Assembly (NCBI RefSeq): GCF_013155125.1
Contig: NZ_CP053564.1
Coordinates: forward strand, 6,889,501 to 6,953,500
Reading direction: 5' to 3'
From: Pseudonocardia broussonetiae
Lineage (GTDB): Bacteria; Actinomycetota; Actinomycetes; Mycobacteriales; Pseudonocardiaceae
Length of the DNA stretch: 64,000 nucleotides
Shown here: positions 8,446 through 16,811 of the stretch, piece by piece
Numbering within the stretch: the stretch's first letter is position 1
Layout: every line of letters begins with the position of its first letter
Position numbers and translations under genes: made by a program
The notes under the pieces: generated by a model
Seen by the model: only the letters and a program-made list of their open reading frames with translations
Told to the model about the DNA's origin: nothing
Databases searched by the model: none

Positions 8446-8625
8446 TCAGTCCCACTCGGTGTGGGCCCGGATTCCGCCACCGTCGTCGGTGAGCCGGCCC
8501 TTGGTGCCCGCGTAGGCGAGCATCGCCGTGAGCCTCTGCGGCCAGTCGTCCCCGACCCGGCCCTGGGCCGTCGCACAGCGTCGACGCTGACGACGGCGGC
8601 ACCGCGGTCGACCGAGACTATTTTG
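8446..8625 (-). pseudogene. Ghost of the small protein encoded at 37840-38157
   Basis: The minus strand reads VDRGAAVVSVDAVR, then after a one-base shift RVGDDWPQRLTAMLAYAGTK, RLTDDGG and AHTEW before a stop at 8446. This matches the second half of the intact 105-residue protein at 37840-38157 (VDRDSAVVAVEAVR, GDDWPSRFAAMLAYAEKKG, AHCEW). The first half is missing and the remainder is out of frame. Confidence 0.8.
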
Positions 8626-8662
8626 CGACGATCACGGAGCATGGGCCGTGGTCAGCCGGCGA

Positions 8663-9868
8663 TCAGCCGGGGAACTGGGGCATGATCTTCTCGCCGAAGA
8701 GCTGCAGGTTCCGCCGGACCTCGTTGAAGGGCAACATGCCCTGGTCGGACCACCAGACGAAGTACTCCGGGTTGCCGTTGTCGGCCAGCTCGTGGATCTT
8801 GTCGGCCACCGCGTTCGGCTCGCCTGCGTAGAGGTAGTGCGACTCCTCCATGCGCTCGATCGTCTGGGGGACGTCACCAGTCTCGCCGGCGCGCCGGAAG
8901 ACCTCGTAGAAGCCGTGGTGGCCCCAGAACTCTCGCCAGCCGGTACCCGACACCCCGCGCTGCGCCTGGCGCATCGCCTCGTCCTTGTTGCGTCCGAAGT
9001 GGACGGACCGCAGTACTCCGGTGTCCTCACCGAGTGCGAGGTCACGGCCGTGCTGACCCGCCTCGTCCTGGTAGGCCTCGACCATCTTGCGGTAGTCCTC
9101 GGGGATCGAGGTGAGGATGACCGGGCTGATCCCCTCACGGGCTGTCCAACGGATCGTGTTCTCGCTCATCGAGAACGCCTGGAACAGCTTGGGGTGCGGC
9201 TTCTGGTACGGCTTGGGCACGACGGAGATGTTGTGCAGCAGGCCGTCCTCACCCATCTCGCCGTCCGCACCGAACCGGCGGGTGTAGTCGCCCGCCTTCC
9301 AGGGGGAGGCCGGGTACGGGAACGGGAACTTGTAGAACTTCCCGTCGTAGTTGAACGGCTCGTCCTTCCAGGCCAGCTTGAGGATCCGGTAGACCTCCTC
9401 GAACAGCTCGCGATTGAGCTTGTCGCGCTCGCTCGCGTCGCTGGTCGCGGTCTGAACCGGTAGCAGCTGCGTCATCGCGTTGAACCAGCGCTCCTGATAG
9501 CCGCGCGCCATGCCGACGACGGTCCGGCCCTGCGTCATCTGGTCCAGCCACGCTGTGTCGATGGCCAGCTTGACCGGGTTGTGGCTGGGCAGCACGTAAC
9601 CGACCGGGCCGACCTTGATGTTCTTGGTGTGGTGCGCGACATCGAGGTAGAGCGAGCTCGGCCCACCCATCTCCATGCCCTCGGTGTGCAGGTGGTGCTC
9701 GGGGAAGCAGATCGCCTCGAAGCCGTAGTCGTCGGCCATCTTGGCCAGCTCACGCACCTCGGTGAGCATCTGCTGCCACTTCTCGGTCTTGTGGCCGATC
9801 GGGCGCAGTGCCTCCCGTTCGCTCTCCGTCGCCGGAAGTGCCGGGAGCATGAAATAGATGAACTTCAC
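8663..9868 (-). CDS. LLM-class flavin-dependent oxidoreductase (401 aa)
   Basis: A complete luciferase-like monooxygenase-type protein, longer than the F420 enzyme at 2444 and closer to the alkanal-monooxygenase-like branch. FEAICFPEHHLHTEG, VGYVLPSHNPVKLAIDTAWL and VGMARGYQERWF mark the conserved barrel strands. Start GTG at 9868 follows GGAGGAG by 8 bases. It heads a minus-strand cassette with the small-protein ghost, yciI and the MBL ghost. A TGTCCG-type dyad lies about 160 bases upstream. Substrate unknown; a flavin reductase partner (25564) is present elsewhere in the window. Confidence 0.85.
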   Translation of the reverse strand: MKFIYFMLPALPATESEREALRPIGHKTEKWQQMLTEVRELAKMADDYGFEAICFPEHHLHTEGMEMGGPSSLYLDVAHHTKNIKVGPVGYVLPSHNPVKLAIDTAWLDQMTQGRTVVGMARGYQERWFNAMTQLLPVQTATSDASERDKLNRELFEEVYRILKLAWKDEPFNYDGKFYKFPFPYPASPWKAGDYTRRFGADGEMGEDGLLHNISVVPKPYQKPHPKLFQAFSMSENTIRWTAREGISPVILTSIPEDYRKMVEAYQDEAGQHGRDLALGEDTGVLRSVHFGRNKDEAMRQAQRGVSGTGWREFWGHHGFYEVFRRAGETGDVPQTIERMEESHYLYAGEPNAVADKIHELADNGNPEYFVWWSDQGMLPFNEVRRNLQLFGEKIMPQFPG

Positions 9869-10024
9869 GTGTTTACTCCTCCATCGGGTTCGGTGAGGGC
9901 ATCCTTGGAAGCAGACCCCGGACTACCGATCACTCCGTGTCCCTGCGGCCGTCGACGGTCTTCGTGCAAGACCGATCGAAGCTTGAGCCGGGGCGAACGC
10001 TAGCCGCGCGATCCGGCTGGTACC

Positions 10025-10041
10025 TGTCCGAATCTGCGACA
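10025..10041 (-). promoter_or_regulatory. Imperfect TGTCCG-N5-NNNACA dyad upstream of the LLM gene
   Basis: TGTCCGAATCTGCGACA matches the island dyad in its left half and in the outer ACA of its right half. It is about 155 bases upstream of the GTG of the luciferase-like gene at 9868, a distance typical of an upstream activating site. Confidence 0.45.
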
Positions 10042-10185
10042 CAGCGGACCTGTGAGCGGCACGATCAGGGGTACCGACGCGCTCGAAGATGGCGACGGCG
10101 AGGGCCGTGAGCAGCGAATACCGGACCGGCAGGCTCGAAGGGGCACGAGGGGCGTCCCCGCCGCGGGCCAGCGCTGCCTATCATC

Positions 10186-10195
10186 ATCATGCGCA
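10186..10195. promoter_or_regulatory. ATCATGCGCA element upstream of the GntR gene
   Basis: The 10-mer ATCATGCGCA occurs 47 bases before the GntR start. Its exact reverse complement TGCGCATGAT lies at 13366-13375 in front of the acyl-CoA dehydrogenase operon. It is a candidate half-site for the GntR protein encoded here, allowing autoregulation and control of the operon. Confidence 0.35.
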
Positions 10196-10241
10196 GCTAT
10201 TCGGGAACGGCCCGAGGTGCTATGAGCGAGAGGGTGTCGAG

Positions 10242-10985
10242 ATGGGGACGGACGCGTACACCGGCGGCCGGCGGAGCCCGAAGATGTCCGAGGTCATCGC
10301 CCGCGAACTGGCGAGCCACATCGTGGACGCCAAGCTCCCGGCTGGCAGCGTCCTGCCCACCGAGAAGGAGATGATCGAGAGCTTTGACGTCGGACGCTCC
10401 ACCATCCGGGAGGCGCTGCGACTGCTGGAGACCCGGAACGTCATCACGCTGCGTCCGGGGCCCGGCGGAGGGCCGGTTGTGCGCCGCCCCCGCCCGGAGG
10501 ACCTGAGCGAGGCCCTCAGCCTCATCCTGCAGTTCGAGGACGCCTCGCTCGACGACGTGATGCAGGCGCGGCGCGCGCTCGAGCCCACGATCGCCCGGCT
10601 GGCGGCCACCCGGATCACCGAAGCGGACCTGGACCTCATGGAGCGGACCGTCCGCGTGGTCCTGGAGAGCCCCGATCCCGAGGTGTTCCAGGAGCAGAAC
10701 CGGATCTTTCATTCGACGCTGTCGCGAGCCGCGTGCAGTGTCGTGCTTCAGGTGTTCGTCGAGAGTCTCGGCAGCGTCGCCGACGGTATCGCGGGCGGTG
10801 TCACCTACTCGCCACGGCGCTACGTCGCGGCGGCCCACGCACACACTCGCATCATCGAGGCCCTCCGGGCCAACGACGCGGACTGCGCCGAGCAGTTGAT
10901 GCGCAACCACCTGGACGAGGCCGACGGCTACTGGCACAAGAAGCACAGGGACCTGGTGTCACGCCCGGTGCTGTGGCGGCGTTGA
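10242..10985 (+). CDS. GntR-family regulator, FCD (FadR-like) subfamily (247 aa)
   Basis: The N-terminal winged helix spans roughly residues 10-80 (LASHIVDAKLPAGSVLPTEK, then FDVGRSTIREALRLLETRNV). The FCD effector domain follows, with MQARRALEPTIARLAA and the metal-binding His pattern in NRIFHSTLSRAA and AAHAHTRIIEALRA. The ATG at 10242 is preferred over an in-frame one at 10089 because the extra 51 residues look non-coding and family members begin just before the winged helix. Such regulators usually repress until an organic acid or acyl-CoA binds. The CoA-ester operon at 13427 is a plausible target. Confidence 0.85.
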   Translation: MGTDAYTGGRRSPKMSEVIARELASHIVDAKLPAGSVLPTEKEMIESFDVGRSTIREALRLLETRNVITLRPGPGGGPVVRRPRPEDLSEALSLILQFEDASLDDVMQARRALEPTIARLAATRITEADLDLMERTVRVVLESPDPEVFQEQNRIFHSTLSRAACSVVLQVFVESLGSVADGIAGGVTYSPRRYVAAAHAHTRIIEALRANDADCAEQLMRNHLDEADGYWHKKHRDLVSRPVLWRR

Positions 10986-11000
10986 ACCGCCCGGTGACGC

Positions 11001-11336
11001 CTACGCCTCCCGGCCGGCGTCGAACGGCGCGGTGTTGAGCAGTCTGCGGCGCACGGCCCCGTTCAGCGGCCCGTCCCGCTCGCTGTCGGCCTTGACCCGC
11101 TGCCACTCGGGGTCGGCGAGGAACTTCGACCAGCCGTCCTGCATCTGCTGGTAGGACTCCCGGCGCACGGCGTATACGACCTCGCCGAGGCTGTTCTCGC
11201 CGAACTCGGTGTGTGACATGAACGCGACGTCGAAGCCGTGCTTGTCGAACAGCCCCAGCGTGTGGTCGTTGAACCGGGCGATCAGGGCCGGCAGCCTGCC
11301 CGGCACGACCGTGTACTCCCTCAGCTCGAACAGCAT
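11001..11336 (-). CDS. NIPSNAP-family protein (111 aa)
   Basis: A dimeric alpha/beta-barrel-type small protein. MLFELREYTVVPGRLPALIA, the central EVVYAVRRESYQQMQDGWSK and the terminal LNTAPF are typical of bacterial NIPSNAP proteins, which often sit in degradative operons with no fixed role. The ATG at 11336 is at the canonical family N-terminus; an upstream in-frame extension runs through the regulator gene and is not credible. It follows the AcoR-like activator gene by 17 bases on the same strand, so the two are probably co-transcribed. Confidence 0.8.
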   Translation of the reverse strand: MLFELREYTVVPGRLPALIARFNDHTLGLFDKHGFDVAFMSHTEFGENSLGEVVYAVRRESYQQMQDGWSKFLADPEWQRVKADSERDGPLNGAVRRRLLNTAPFDAGREA

Positions 11337-11353
11337 GTCGCTTCCTCCGGTGT

Positions 11354-13123
11354 TCAACCGCTCAGGCATCGCCCGTCGATCCCCAGGGTCCTGATCTTGC
11401 GGTACAGCGTGGAGCGGGCGATGCCGAGCAGTTCGGCCGCAGCCTGCTTGTTGCCGCCGCTGTCCTCGAGCGCGTTGAGCAGCGCCTCTCGCTCGACCCG
11501 CTGGAGTGAGGTCAGCCGGTGCCTGATCGGCGCCGAGCGGTACTCCGGCGGGAGGTGCTCGATCGCGATGTCGCGGCGGACCGACCGGAGCAGCGCGCTG
11601 CTCAGCACCGCGCGAAGCTCGCGGATGTTGCCCGGCCAAACCTGGCCCATCAGGTTCTGGACCGTGGCCGGCTCCAGCCGGGGCACAGGCGAGCGTCGGG
11701 TGAGATCGCGAACGAGCACCCTCGCGATGTCGGCGACGTCCTCGGCCCGCTTGCGCAGCGGGGGCAGCTGCAGCCGCGCCGGGAAGCAGTCGCGCAGCCG
11801 CGTCATGGCGTCCTCGCCGTTGGTCAGCCGGGCGGTCGCAATGACCTGGATCGGGTGCCCGTCGGCTCGTTCGACCAGGCCGACCGCGCGCGGAGCGAAC
11901 TCGACGGGCAACTCGTCGATCTGCCGCAGCACCAGTGTGCCCGGGATGGCGAGAGCCGCCCGCAGCCGCTCGAACCACGCAAGCGGGTCGTCGATGCATT
12001 GCCCCGTCTCGAGCACAGTCACGGTGCCGGGCAGGCCCGTGCGGTCGTGGAGGTGGCGGGCCAGAAAGGCCTTGCCCGTGCCCGGCTCCCCGGTGATCAG
12101 GATCGGTCCCTGGGACCGTGCCACGGCCGTGAGTTCGCGGCGGACGCGCTCGGCCGCGGCACTGCGCCCGGGCACCGGGCCCTCGCCGGTCGTGCCGCTC
12201 GTGACGGGGCGCCGCGCGCCGACGGCGGTCAGGGTGGCCGGACCCGGCCGCATCTCGATGAGAATGCCGGCCTCTTGGTCGTCCTCCCGGACGGTGGTGC
12301 ACCGGGCCTGCACGACGACGCTGCCGGACAGCCGCAGCTCGCCGCAGTACTCGTCACGGTCGGCGAGCTTGCGCGACGCCCAGTCCCAGAGGAACGGCTG
12401 GTCCACCGGGCTCACCAGCGGCCCGGCAAGGGTGCTGCTGATGAGCAGGTCACGGTTCAGGCAGACCACCGCTGCTGTGGAGCGGCGCGTGATCTGCAGG
12501 AAGCGGTCCAGCAACCGCCGCTCCAGCCGGGTGGCGTCGTCGCCGAGGTCGGTCTCGATCCGCGCCGCGGCGTCCTCGACGAGGGGCAGCATCAGGACGC
12601 TGTCGTCCTCGGTCCGGCAGGCCAGGGCGAGCACCCCCTTGAGTACGCCGGTCACCGGATGCCTGACCGGCACCGCCCGTGCGCTGAACCCCTGGAGGTT
12701 GACCCGGTAGTGCTCGGGACCGACCACCACGAACGGGCGCCGCTCCTCCACGGCGCACCCGATCGCGTTGGTCCCGATGGTCTCCTCGGCCAGCCTGCAG
12801 CCGGGGACGATGTGCAGGCAGTCGCACCAGTCGCGCACCTCCGCCCGGCAGGCCCTGAGGGCGACGACCCGCGCTTCCGCGTCGGCCAGGATGATCACCA
12901 GTGGCTGCCCTTCGAGCCGCCGCCCGAGCCTCTCGATCACGGGCTCGGCCGACCGCAGGAGGCGAACCGGGCGATCGATGCCGGGGCCACCCGGGATCTC
13001 GACTCCGACGCGCTCCACCCCGCTGCGCACCGACCGCTCCCAGGACCGCGCGATCTCGGGTCGGGACAGGCCGGGGTCGGGCGGTTCGCGCAGGTCTGGA
13101 CCGGGTTGGAAGGCAAGGGTCAC
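11354..13123 (-). CDS. AcoR-like transcriptional activator: GAF, degenerate AAA, Fis HTH (589 aa)
   Basis: Layout: N-terminal helix with SRPEIARSWERS, a GAF-type sensor around residues 60-190 (GTNAIGCAVEERRPFVVVGP), an AAA-like ATPase from about 325 with Walker A GEPGTGK near 348, VWPGNIREL near the end of the ATPase, and a Fis-type HTH at the C-terminus (GNKQAAAELLGIARSTLYRK). The GAFTGA loop that contacts sigma-54 is absent, as in the actinobacterial members of this group that work without sigma-54. A close paralogue is at 32112-33911. It probably activates nearby catabolic promoters in response to a substrate or intermediate. Confidence 0.87.
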   Translation of the reverse strand: MTLAFQPGPDLREPPDPGLSRPEIARSWERSVRSGVERVGVEIPGGPGIDRPVRLLRSAEPVIERLGRRLEGQPLVIILADAEARVVALRACRAEVRDWCDCLHIVPGCRLAEETIGTNAIGCAVEERRPFVVVGPEHYRVNLQGFSARAVPVRHPVTGVLKGVLALACRTEDDSVLMLPLVEDAAARIETDLGDDATRLERRLLDRFLQITRRSTAAVVCLNRDLLISSTLAGPLVSPVDQPFLWDWASRKLADRDEYCGELRLSGSVVVQARCTTVREDDQEAGILIEMRPGPATLTAVGARRPVTSGTTGEGPVPGRSAAAERVRRELTAVARSQGPILITGEPGTGKAFLARHLHDRTGLPGTVTVLETGQCIDDPLAWFERLRAALAIPGTLVLRQIDELPVEFAPRAVGLVERADGHPIQVIATARLTNGEDAMTRLRDCFPARLQLPPLRKRAEDVADIARVLVRDLTRRSPVPRLEPATVQNLMGQVWPGNIRELRAVLSSALLRSVRRDIAIEHLPPEYRSAPIRHRLTSLQRVEREALLNALEDSGGNKQAAAELLGIARSTLYRKIRTLGIDGRCLSG

Positions 13124-13335
13124 GATCGGTCACCTCGATGTGAGGGGTGCGCGCCGGCATTGCCGCAAGCCGGGCGCTGCCCTCTCGCCCGCGCCCTCTC
13201 TCGCTGCTAGCTGCATGCTTGCATGTCAGTGATGGATGAACAGCAATGTGGAGGACGGGTAGAACGCCTGTCAAGGCCTGTTCTCCACACCGGAACGAAC
13301 GCCGCCCGCCGACGTCGCAGCGTCGTCGGCGACCC

Positions 13336-13366
13336 TTGACAGCGGCCCGAGCACCGCCCATATGAT
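13336..13366 (+). promoter_or_regulatory. Sigma-70-type promoter of the CoA-ester operon
   Basis: TTGACA at 13336-13341 and TATGAT at 13361-13366 are spaced 19 bases apart (CATATG at 13359 would give 17). They lie 60 bases before the ATG at 13427. The -10 overlaps the candidate GntR element TGCGCATGAT, which suits repression. Confidence 0.55.
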
Positions 13367-13375
13367 GCGCATGAT
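13366..13375. promoter_or_regulatory. TGCGCATGAT element at the -10 of the CoA-ester operon
   Basis: Exact reverse complement of the 10-mer at 10186 upstream of the GntR gene. It is flanked by TGAT on the left and ATCA on the right, giving a short dyad TGAT-GCGCATG-ATCA. Confidence 0.35.
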
Positions 13376-13426
13376 CAGCAGCTATAGGAGCTCCACTGAC
13401 GGCAGCACGAGGCGAGGGATCGCACG

Positions 13427-14551
13427 ATGACGACAACGCAGGCGACCGTCGCCGAGGTCCGTAGCGAGGTGCGCCGGTTCCTCGCCGACGAACTCGCCGC
13501 GGGGTCGTTCCGGCCGTCCTGCGACGCCTGGATCCAGGGTCACTCCGCGGAGTTCAGCCGCAGGCTCGGCCAACGGGGCTGGCTCGGGATGACCTGGCCG
13601 CGGCGCTACGGCGGCGGCGGGCGTTCGGCGCTCGAGCGGTTCACGGTGATCGAGGAGCTGCTCGCCGCGGGCGCGCCGGTGGCCGCGCACTGGATCGCGG
13701 ACCGTCAGACCGGGCCGCTGCTGCTGCGCTCGGGCACCGAGCAGCAGAAACAGCGGTTCCTGCCCCTCATCGCGCAGGGACGGTTGTTCATCGCCGCCGG
13801 TATGAGCGAGCCGGACAGCGGTTCGGATCTCGCGTCGGTCCGGACCCGCGCCGTCCCGACCGCGACGGGCTGGCGGGTCAACGGGCGCAAGGTCTGGACC
13901 AGCCACGCGCATCGGAGCCATTTCCTGCTCGCGCTCGTCCGCACCGAGGCGCGGGACGACGACCGGCATGCCGGGCTCAGCCAGCTGCTGATCGGGCTCG
14001 ACTCCCCCGGCGTGACGGTGCGGACGATCGGGGCGATGACCGGCGAGTCCCACTTCACCGAGGTCACCCTCGACGACGTCGACGTGCCGGCCGAGCAGGT
14101 GGTCGGCCGGGCCGGGGACGGATGGCGCGGGGTGGTGTCGGAGCTGGCGCACGAGCGCAGCGGCCCCGAGCGCTACCTCAGCACGTTCCCACTGCTGACC
14201 GAGCTGGTGTCCGGCGGCGCGACCGACGGCGAGACCTCACTGGCCGATGTCGGCTCGGCGACCGCGCGGCTCTGGGCTCTTCGCTCGTTGTCACTGCAGG
14301 TGCAGGACCTCCTTGAACGGGGCCAGCCGACGGACACCGCGGCAGCGCTGGTGAAGGACCTCGGCACACGCCTGGAAGGCGACATCATCGACATCACGCG
14401 ACGAGCGGCCCACCGCAGGCCGGGCCGGACTGGTGGCGCCGCGCTGTCCGAGCTGCTGGGCGCGGCTCAGCTCGCCGCGCCGTCGTTCACCCTGCGCGGC
14501 GGGACCAACGAGATCCTGCGCGGGCTGATCGCGCGCGGACTGGAGGCCTGA
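13427..14551 (+). CDS. Acyl-CoA dehydrogenase, large-type subunit (374 aa)
   Basis: FAD-dependent acyl-CoA dehydrogenase fold: GWLGMTWPRRYGGGG at the N-terminus, FIAAGMSEPDSGSDLASVRT as the flavin/substrate segment, GWRVNGRKVWTSHAH, and GGTNEILRGLIARGL at the C-terminus. First gene of a five-gene operon, 2 bases before the next dehydrogenase. In actinobacteria, adjacent dissimilar dehydrogenase genes often make alpha2-beta2 enzymes (steroid side-chain FadE pairs are the known case), and that is likely here. A decayed paralogue is at 33905-34749. Substrate is probably an alpha-branched or alicyclic acyl-CoA, by analogy only. Confidence 0.88.
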   Translation: MTTTQATVAEVRSEVRRFLADELAAGSFRPSCDAWIQGHSAEFSRRLGQRGWLGMTWPRRYGGGGRSALERFTVIEELLAAGAPVAAHWIADRQTGPLLLRSGTEQQKQRFLPLIAQGRLFIAAGMSEPDSGSDLASVRTRAVPTATGWRVNGRKVWTSHAHRSHFLLALVRTEARDDDRHAGLSQLLIGLDSPGVTVRTIGAMTGESHFTEVTLDDVDVPAEQVVGRAGDGWRGVVSELAHERSGPERYLSTFPLLTELVSGGATDGETSLADVGSATARLWALRSLSLQVQDLLERGQPTDTAAALVKDLGTRLEGDIIDITRRAAHRRPGRTGGAALSELLGAAQLAAPSFTLRGGTNEILRGLIARGLEA

Positions 14552-14553
14552 GG

Positions 14554-15672
14554 ATGTCCGCAACCGCCGAATTGTCCGGAACCTCTGGCGGTGAGGAGCG
14601 CGAGCTGCTCCGAACGACCATGGCGGCGCTGCTGGCCCGGCACACCGCCCACGCCCCGGAGGAGCGGGCGGGATCGACCGCGGACCTGTGGGCGCTGCTG
14701 GAGGAGTCGGGGATGACCCTCGTCTCCGTTCCGGAGTCCGCGGGCGGATCCGGGGGCGAACTGGGCGATTTCGCTGCGCTCGCGCAGACCTGCGGCTACC
14801 ACGCTGCCTCGGTCCCGCTGGTGGAGACCACGATGCTCGCCGGGTGGGCATTGGCGGCGGCCGGGCTCACGGTGCCGGTCGGTCCGCTGACCGTCGCGCC
14901 GCCCACCGCGACCGCAACCGCCGCGCTGGTGCCCGACGGGACCGGCCTGCGCGTCCACGGCCAGCTGTGCGCGGTCCCCTGGGCCAGGGCTACCCGGCAT
15001 GTCGTGCTCCTCATTGCCCTACCAGGAGAGCCGAACGGGGTCGTGCTCGCAGTGATCGACCCGCACGACTGCGTCGTCGAGCACGGCGCGAACCTTGCCG
15101 GTGAACCACGCGACACCCTCGTGCTACCCGCCGGCGGAGTCGCCTGCGCGCGGCTGCCCGCCGGCGGTCCGGACCCGTTCGCGCTCACGCTGCGGGGGGC
15201 GCTGGGCCGGGCGCTGCTCATTGTCGGTTCGCTGCGGCGAGTGCTCGACCTCACCGTCCGCCACGCGCGGGAGCGCGAGCAGTTCGGCCGGCCGATCAAC
15301 CGGTTCCAGGCTGTCCAGCAGCAGATCGCCGCGCTCGCGGGCGCCGTCGAGCAGGCGGCGGCCATGGCCGGGCTGGCCGTGGCGGTCCTCGACAGAGGCG
15401 ACGCCGGCAGCGAGGCCGTGATGGCGGCGAAGATCTGTGCGGCGCAGGCCGCCTCGGTCGCGATCACCGTCGGGCACCAGGTGCACGGTGCGATCGGCTT
15501 CACCACCGAACACGAGCTGCACCTGCACACGCGCAGGCTGATGTCGTGGCGGGACGAGTACGGCGACGAGTCCGAGTGGTCCGCGGAGCTGGGCGCGCGG
15601 GTCGCGAACGCCGGCCCGGGCGGGCTGTGGAACCTGCTGACCACTCCGCCCCCCGCAGAGGCCCGCCGGTGA
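14554..15672 (+). CDS. Acyl-CoA dehydrogenase, second subunit (372 aa)
   Basis: The C-terminal half is well conserved (EREQFGRPINRFQAVQQQIA and GHQVHGAIGFTTEHELHLHT), while the N-terminal and middle parts are diverged and the usual EPDSGSD flavin segment is replaced. This asymmetry is typical of the second partner in heteromeric actinobacterial acyl-CoA dehydrogenases. It starts 2 bases after the first subunit and its stop overlaps the next start by 4 bases (GTGA). It is expected to work only together with the product of 13427. Confidence 0.85.
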   Translation: MSATAELSGTSGGEERELLRTTMAALLARHTAHAPEERAGSTADLWALLEESGMTLVSVPESAGGSGGELGDFAALAQTCGYHAASVPLVETTMLAGWALAAAGLTVPVGPLTVAPPTATATAALVPDGTGLRVHGQLCAVPWARATRHVVLLIALPGEPNGVVLAVIDPHDCVVEHGANLAGEPRDTLVLPAGGVACARLPAGGPDPFALTLRGALGRALLIVGSLRRVLDLTVRHAREREQFGRPINRFQAVQQQIAALAGAVEQAAAMAGLAVAVLDRGDAGSEAVMAAKICAAQAASVAITVGHQVHGAIGFTTEHELHLHTRRLMSWRDEYGDESEWSAELGARVANAGPGGLWNLLTTPPPAEARR

Positions 15673-16811
15673 CAAGTACGCCGATGCTGTCGGGGTGCCT
15701 GACCGGGGTGCGGGTGCTCGACCTGAGCTCCTTCCTGCCCGGCCCCTTCTGTACCCAGATCCTGGCCGACCTCGGCGCCACGGTCATCAAGGTCGAGGGA
15801 CCGCGAGGAGATGCCGCGCGGCAACTGCCCGGCGCCCTCCACGAGGCAGCGAACCGCAACAAGCGCAGCGTCGTGCTCGATCTGAAGACCGACGAGGGGC
15901 AGGTGCTGGGTCGCGCCCTCGCCGCTGGGGCCGACGTGTTGGTCGAAGGGTTCCGCCCCGGGGTGGTCGACCGGCTCGGCATGTCCTACCCCGCGGTGCG
16001 CGCGGTCAACCCGTCGATCGTCTACTGCTCGGTGTCCGGGTTCGGGCAGACCGGCCCGCTGCGGGCGGCACCCGGTCATGACGTCACCTACCTCGCGGCC
16101 AGCGGCATGCTGTCCGTCGCGGGCGGTTGGGACGACCCGCCACCGCGCCGGCCCGGGGTGCCGGTCAGCGACCTGGCGGCATCCACCTACGCGGCCATCG
16201 CCATCCTCGCCGCGCTGCACCAGCGCCGGGACACCGGCGGCGGGGCCCACTTGGACCTGGCGATCACCGACGCGGCCCTCTCCTTCGCCAGCACCAGGGC
16301 CGACCGGTGCCTGGACGATCGCGCCACGGCGACCCAGCACCTGCACCCGTCGAACGACCTGTTCGAGGCCGCGGACGGGGTACGGATCGCGATCGGCGCC
16401 GTCGAGGAACACTTCTGGCAGCGGCTCGCCGCCCTGCTCGCCGAGGAGGTCCCGGCGCTCGGCGATCCCCGTTTCGGGTCGGCGGACGGGCGGCGCACGC
16501 ACGGCGACGACCTCGTCGCGCTGCTGCGGCGCGCGGTGCGCACTCGACCCGCCGCAGACTGGCTCGCCGCGTTCGCGGCGGCCGACGTGCCCGCGCACCA
16601 GGTGCTGTCCGTCGGTGAGGCGCGCCGCTCCGCACACGTGCAGGCACGCGGCATCGTCGCGGACAGCGACCGTGGGCGGCACGTCGTGTTCCCCGTGCTG
16701 CGCGACGGCGCCGTGATGGGCACCGTGCGCAGCACGGCGCCCGAACTGGGCGCACACACCGAGCAGGTGCTGGCCGACCTGGTGGCCGGGAGGGAACCGT
16801 GGGGACCGTGA
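15669..16811 (+). CDS. CaiB/BaiF family (type III) CoA-transferase (380 aa)
   Basis: Family landmarks in order: GVRVLDLSSFLPGPFCTQIL, LADLGATVIKVEGP, NRNKRSVVLDLKTDEG and ADVLVEGFRPGVVDRLGM, then the GHDVTYLAASGML segment that holds the usual catalytic Asp. The length is normal. Start GTG at 15669 overlaps the upstream stop by 4 bases. It moves CoA between acyl donors and a carboxylic acid, so it probably activates the substrate for the dehydrogenases. The next gene is a second family member; two different CaiB-type proteins in tandem often serve paired or sequential activations. Confidence 0.87.
   Translation: MTSTPMLSGCLTGVRVLDLSSFLPGPFCTQILADLGATVIKVEGPRGDAARQLPGALHEAANRNKRSVVLDLKTDEGQVLGRALAAGADVLVEGFRPGVVDRLGMSYPAVRAVNPSIVYCSVSGFGQTGPLRAAPGHDVTYLAASGMLSVAGGWDDPPPRRPGVPVSDLAASTYAAIAILAALHQRRDTGGGAHLDLAITDAALSFASTRADRCLDDRATATQHLHPSNDLFEAADGVRIAIGAVEEHFWQRLAALLAEEVPALGDPRFGSADGRRTHGDDLVALLRRAVRTRPAADWLAAFAAADVPAHQVLSVGEARRSAHVQARGIVADSDRGRHVVFPVLRDGAVMGTVRSTAPELGAHTEQVLADLVAGREPWGP

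Larger units (their letters stand above)
9869..10241. other. Divergent intergenic region (LLM gene / GntR gene)
   Basis: About 370 bases without a gene. Bases 9994-10036 resemble 38234-38282, the promoter region of the paralogous cassette: both carry CGAAC, GCTAGC, GCGCGAT and CTGTCCGAAT in the same order. The region also holds the dyad at 10025 and the half-site at 10186. Confidence 0.55.
13124..13426. other. Divergent intergenic region (AcoR-like gene / acyl-CoA dehydrogenase operon)
   Basis: About 300 bases without a gene. It contains the dyad CATGC-TT-GCATG at 13214-13225, an inverted repeat TGTGGAG / CTCCACA at 13247 and 13283, a promoter-like pair at 13336-13366 and the TGCGCATGAT element at 13366. 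No TGTCCG dyad is visible, so the operon may be under GntR rather than AcoR-type control. Confidence 0.5.
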
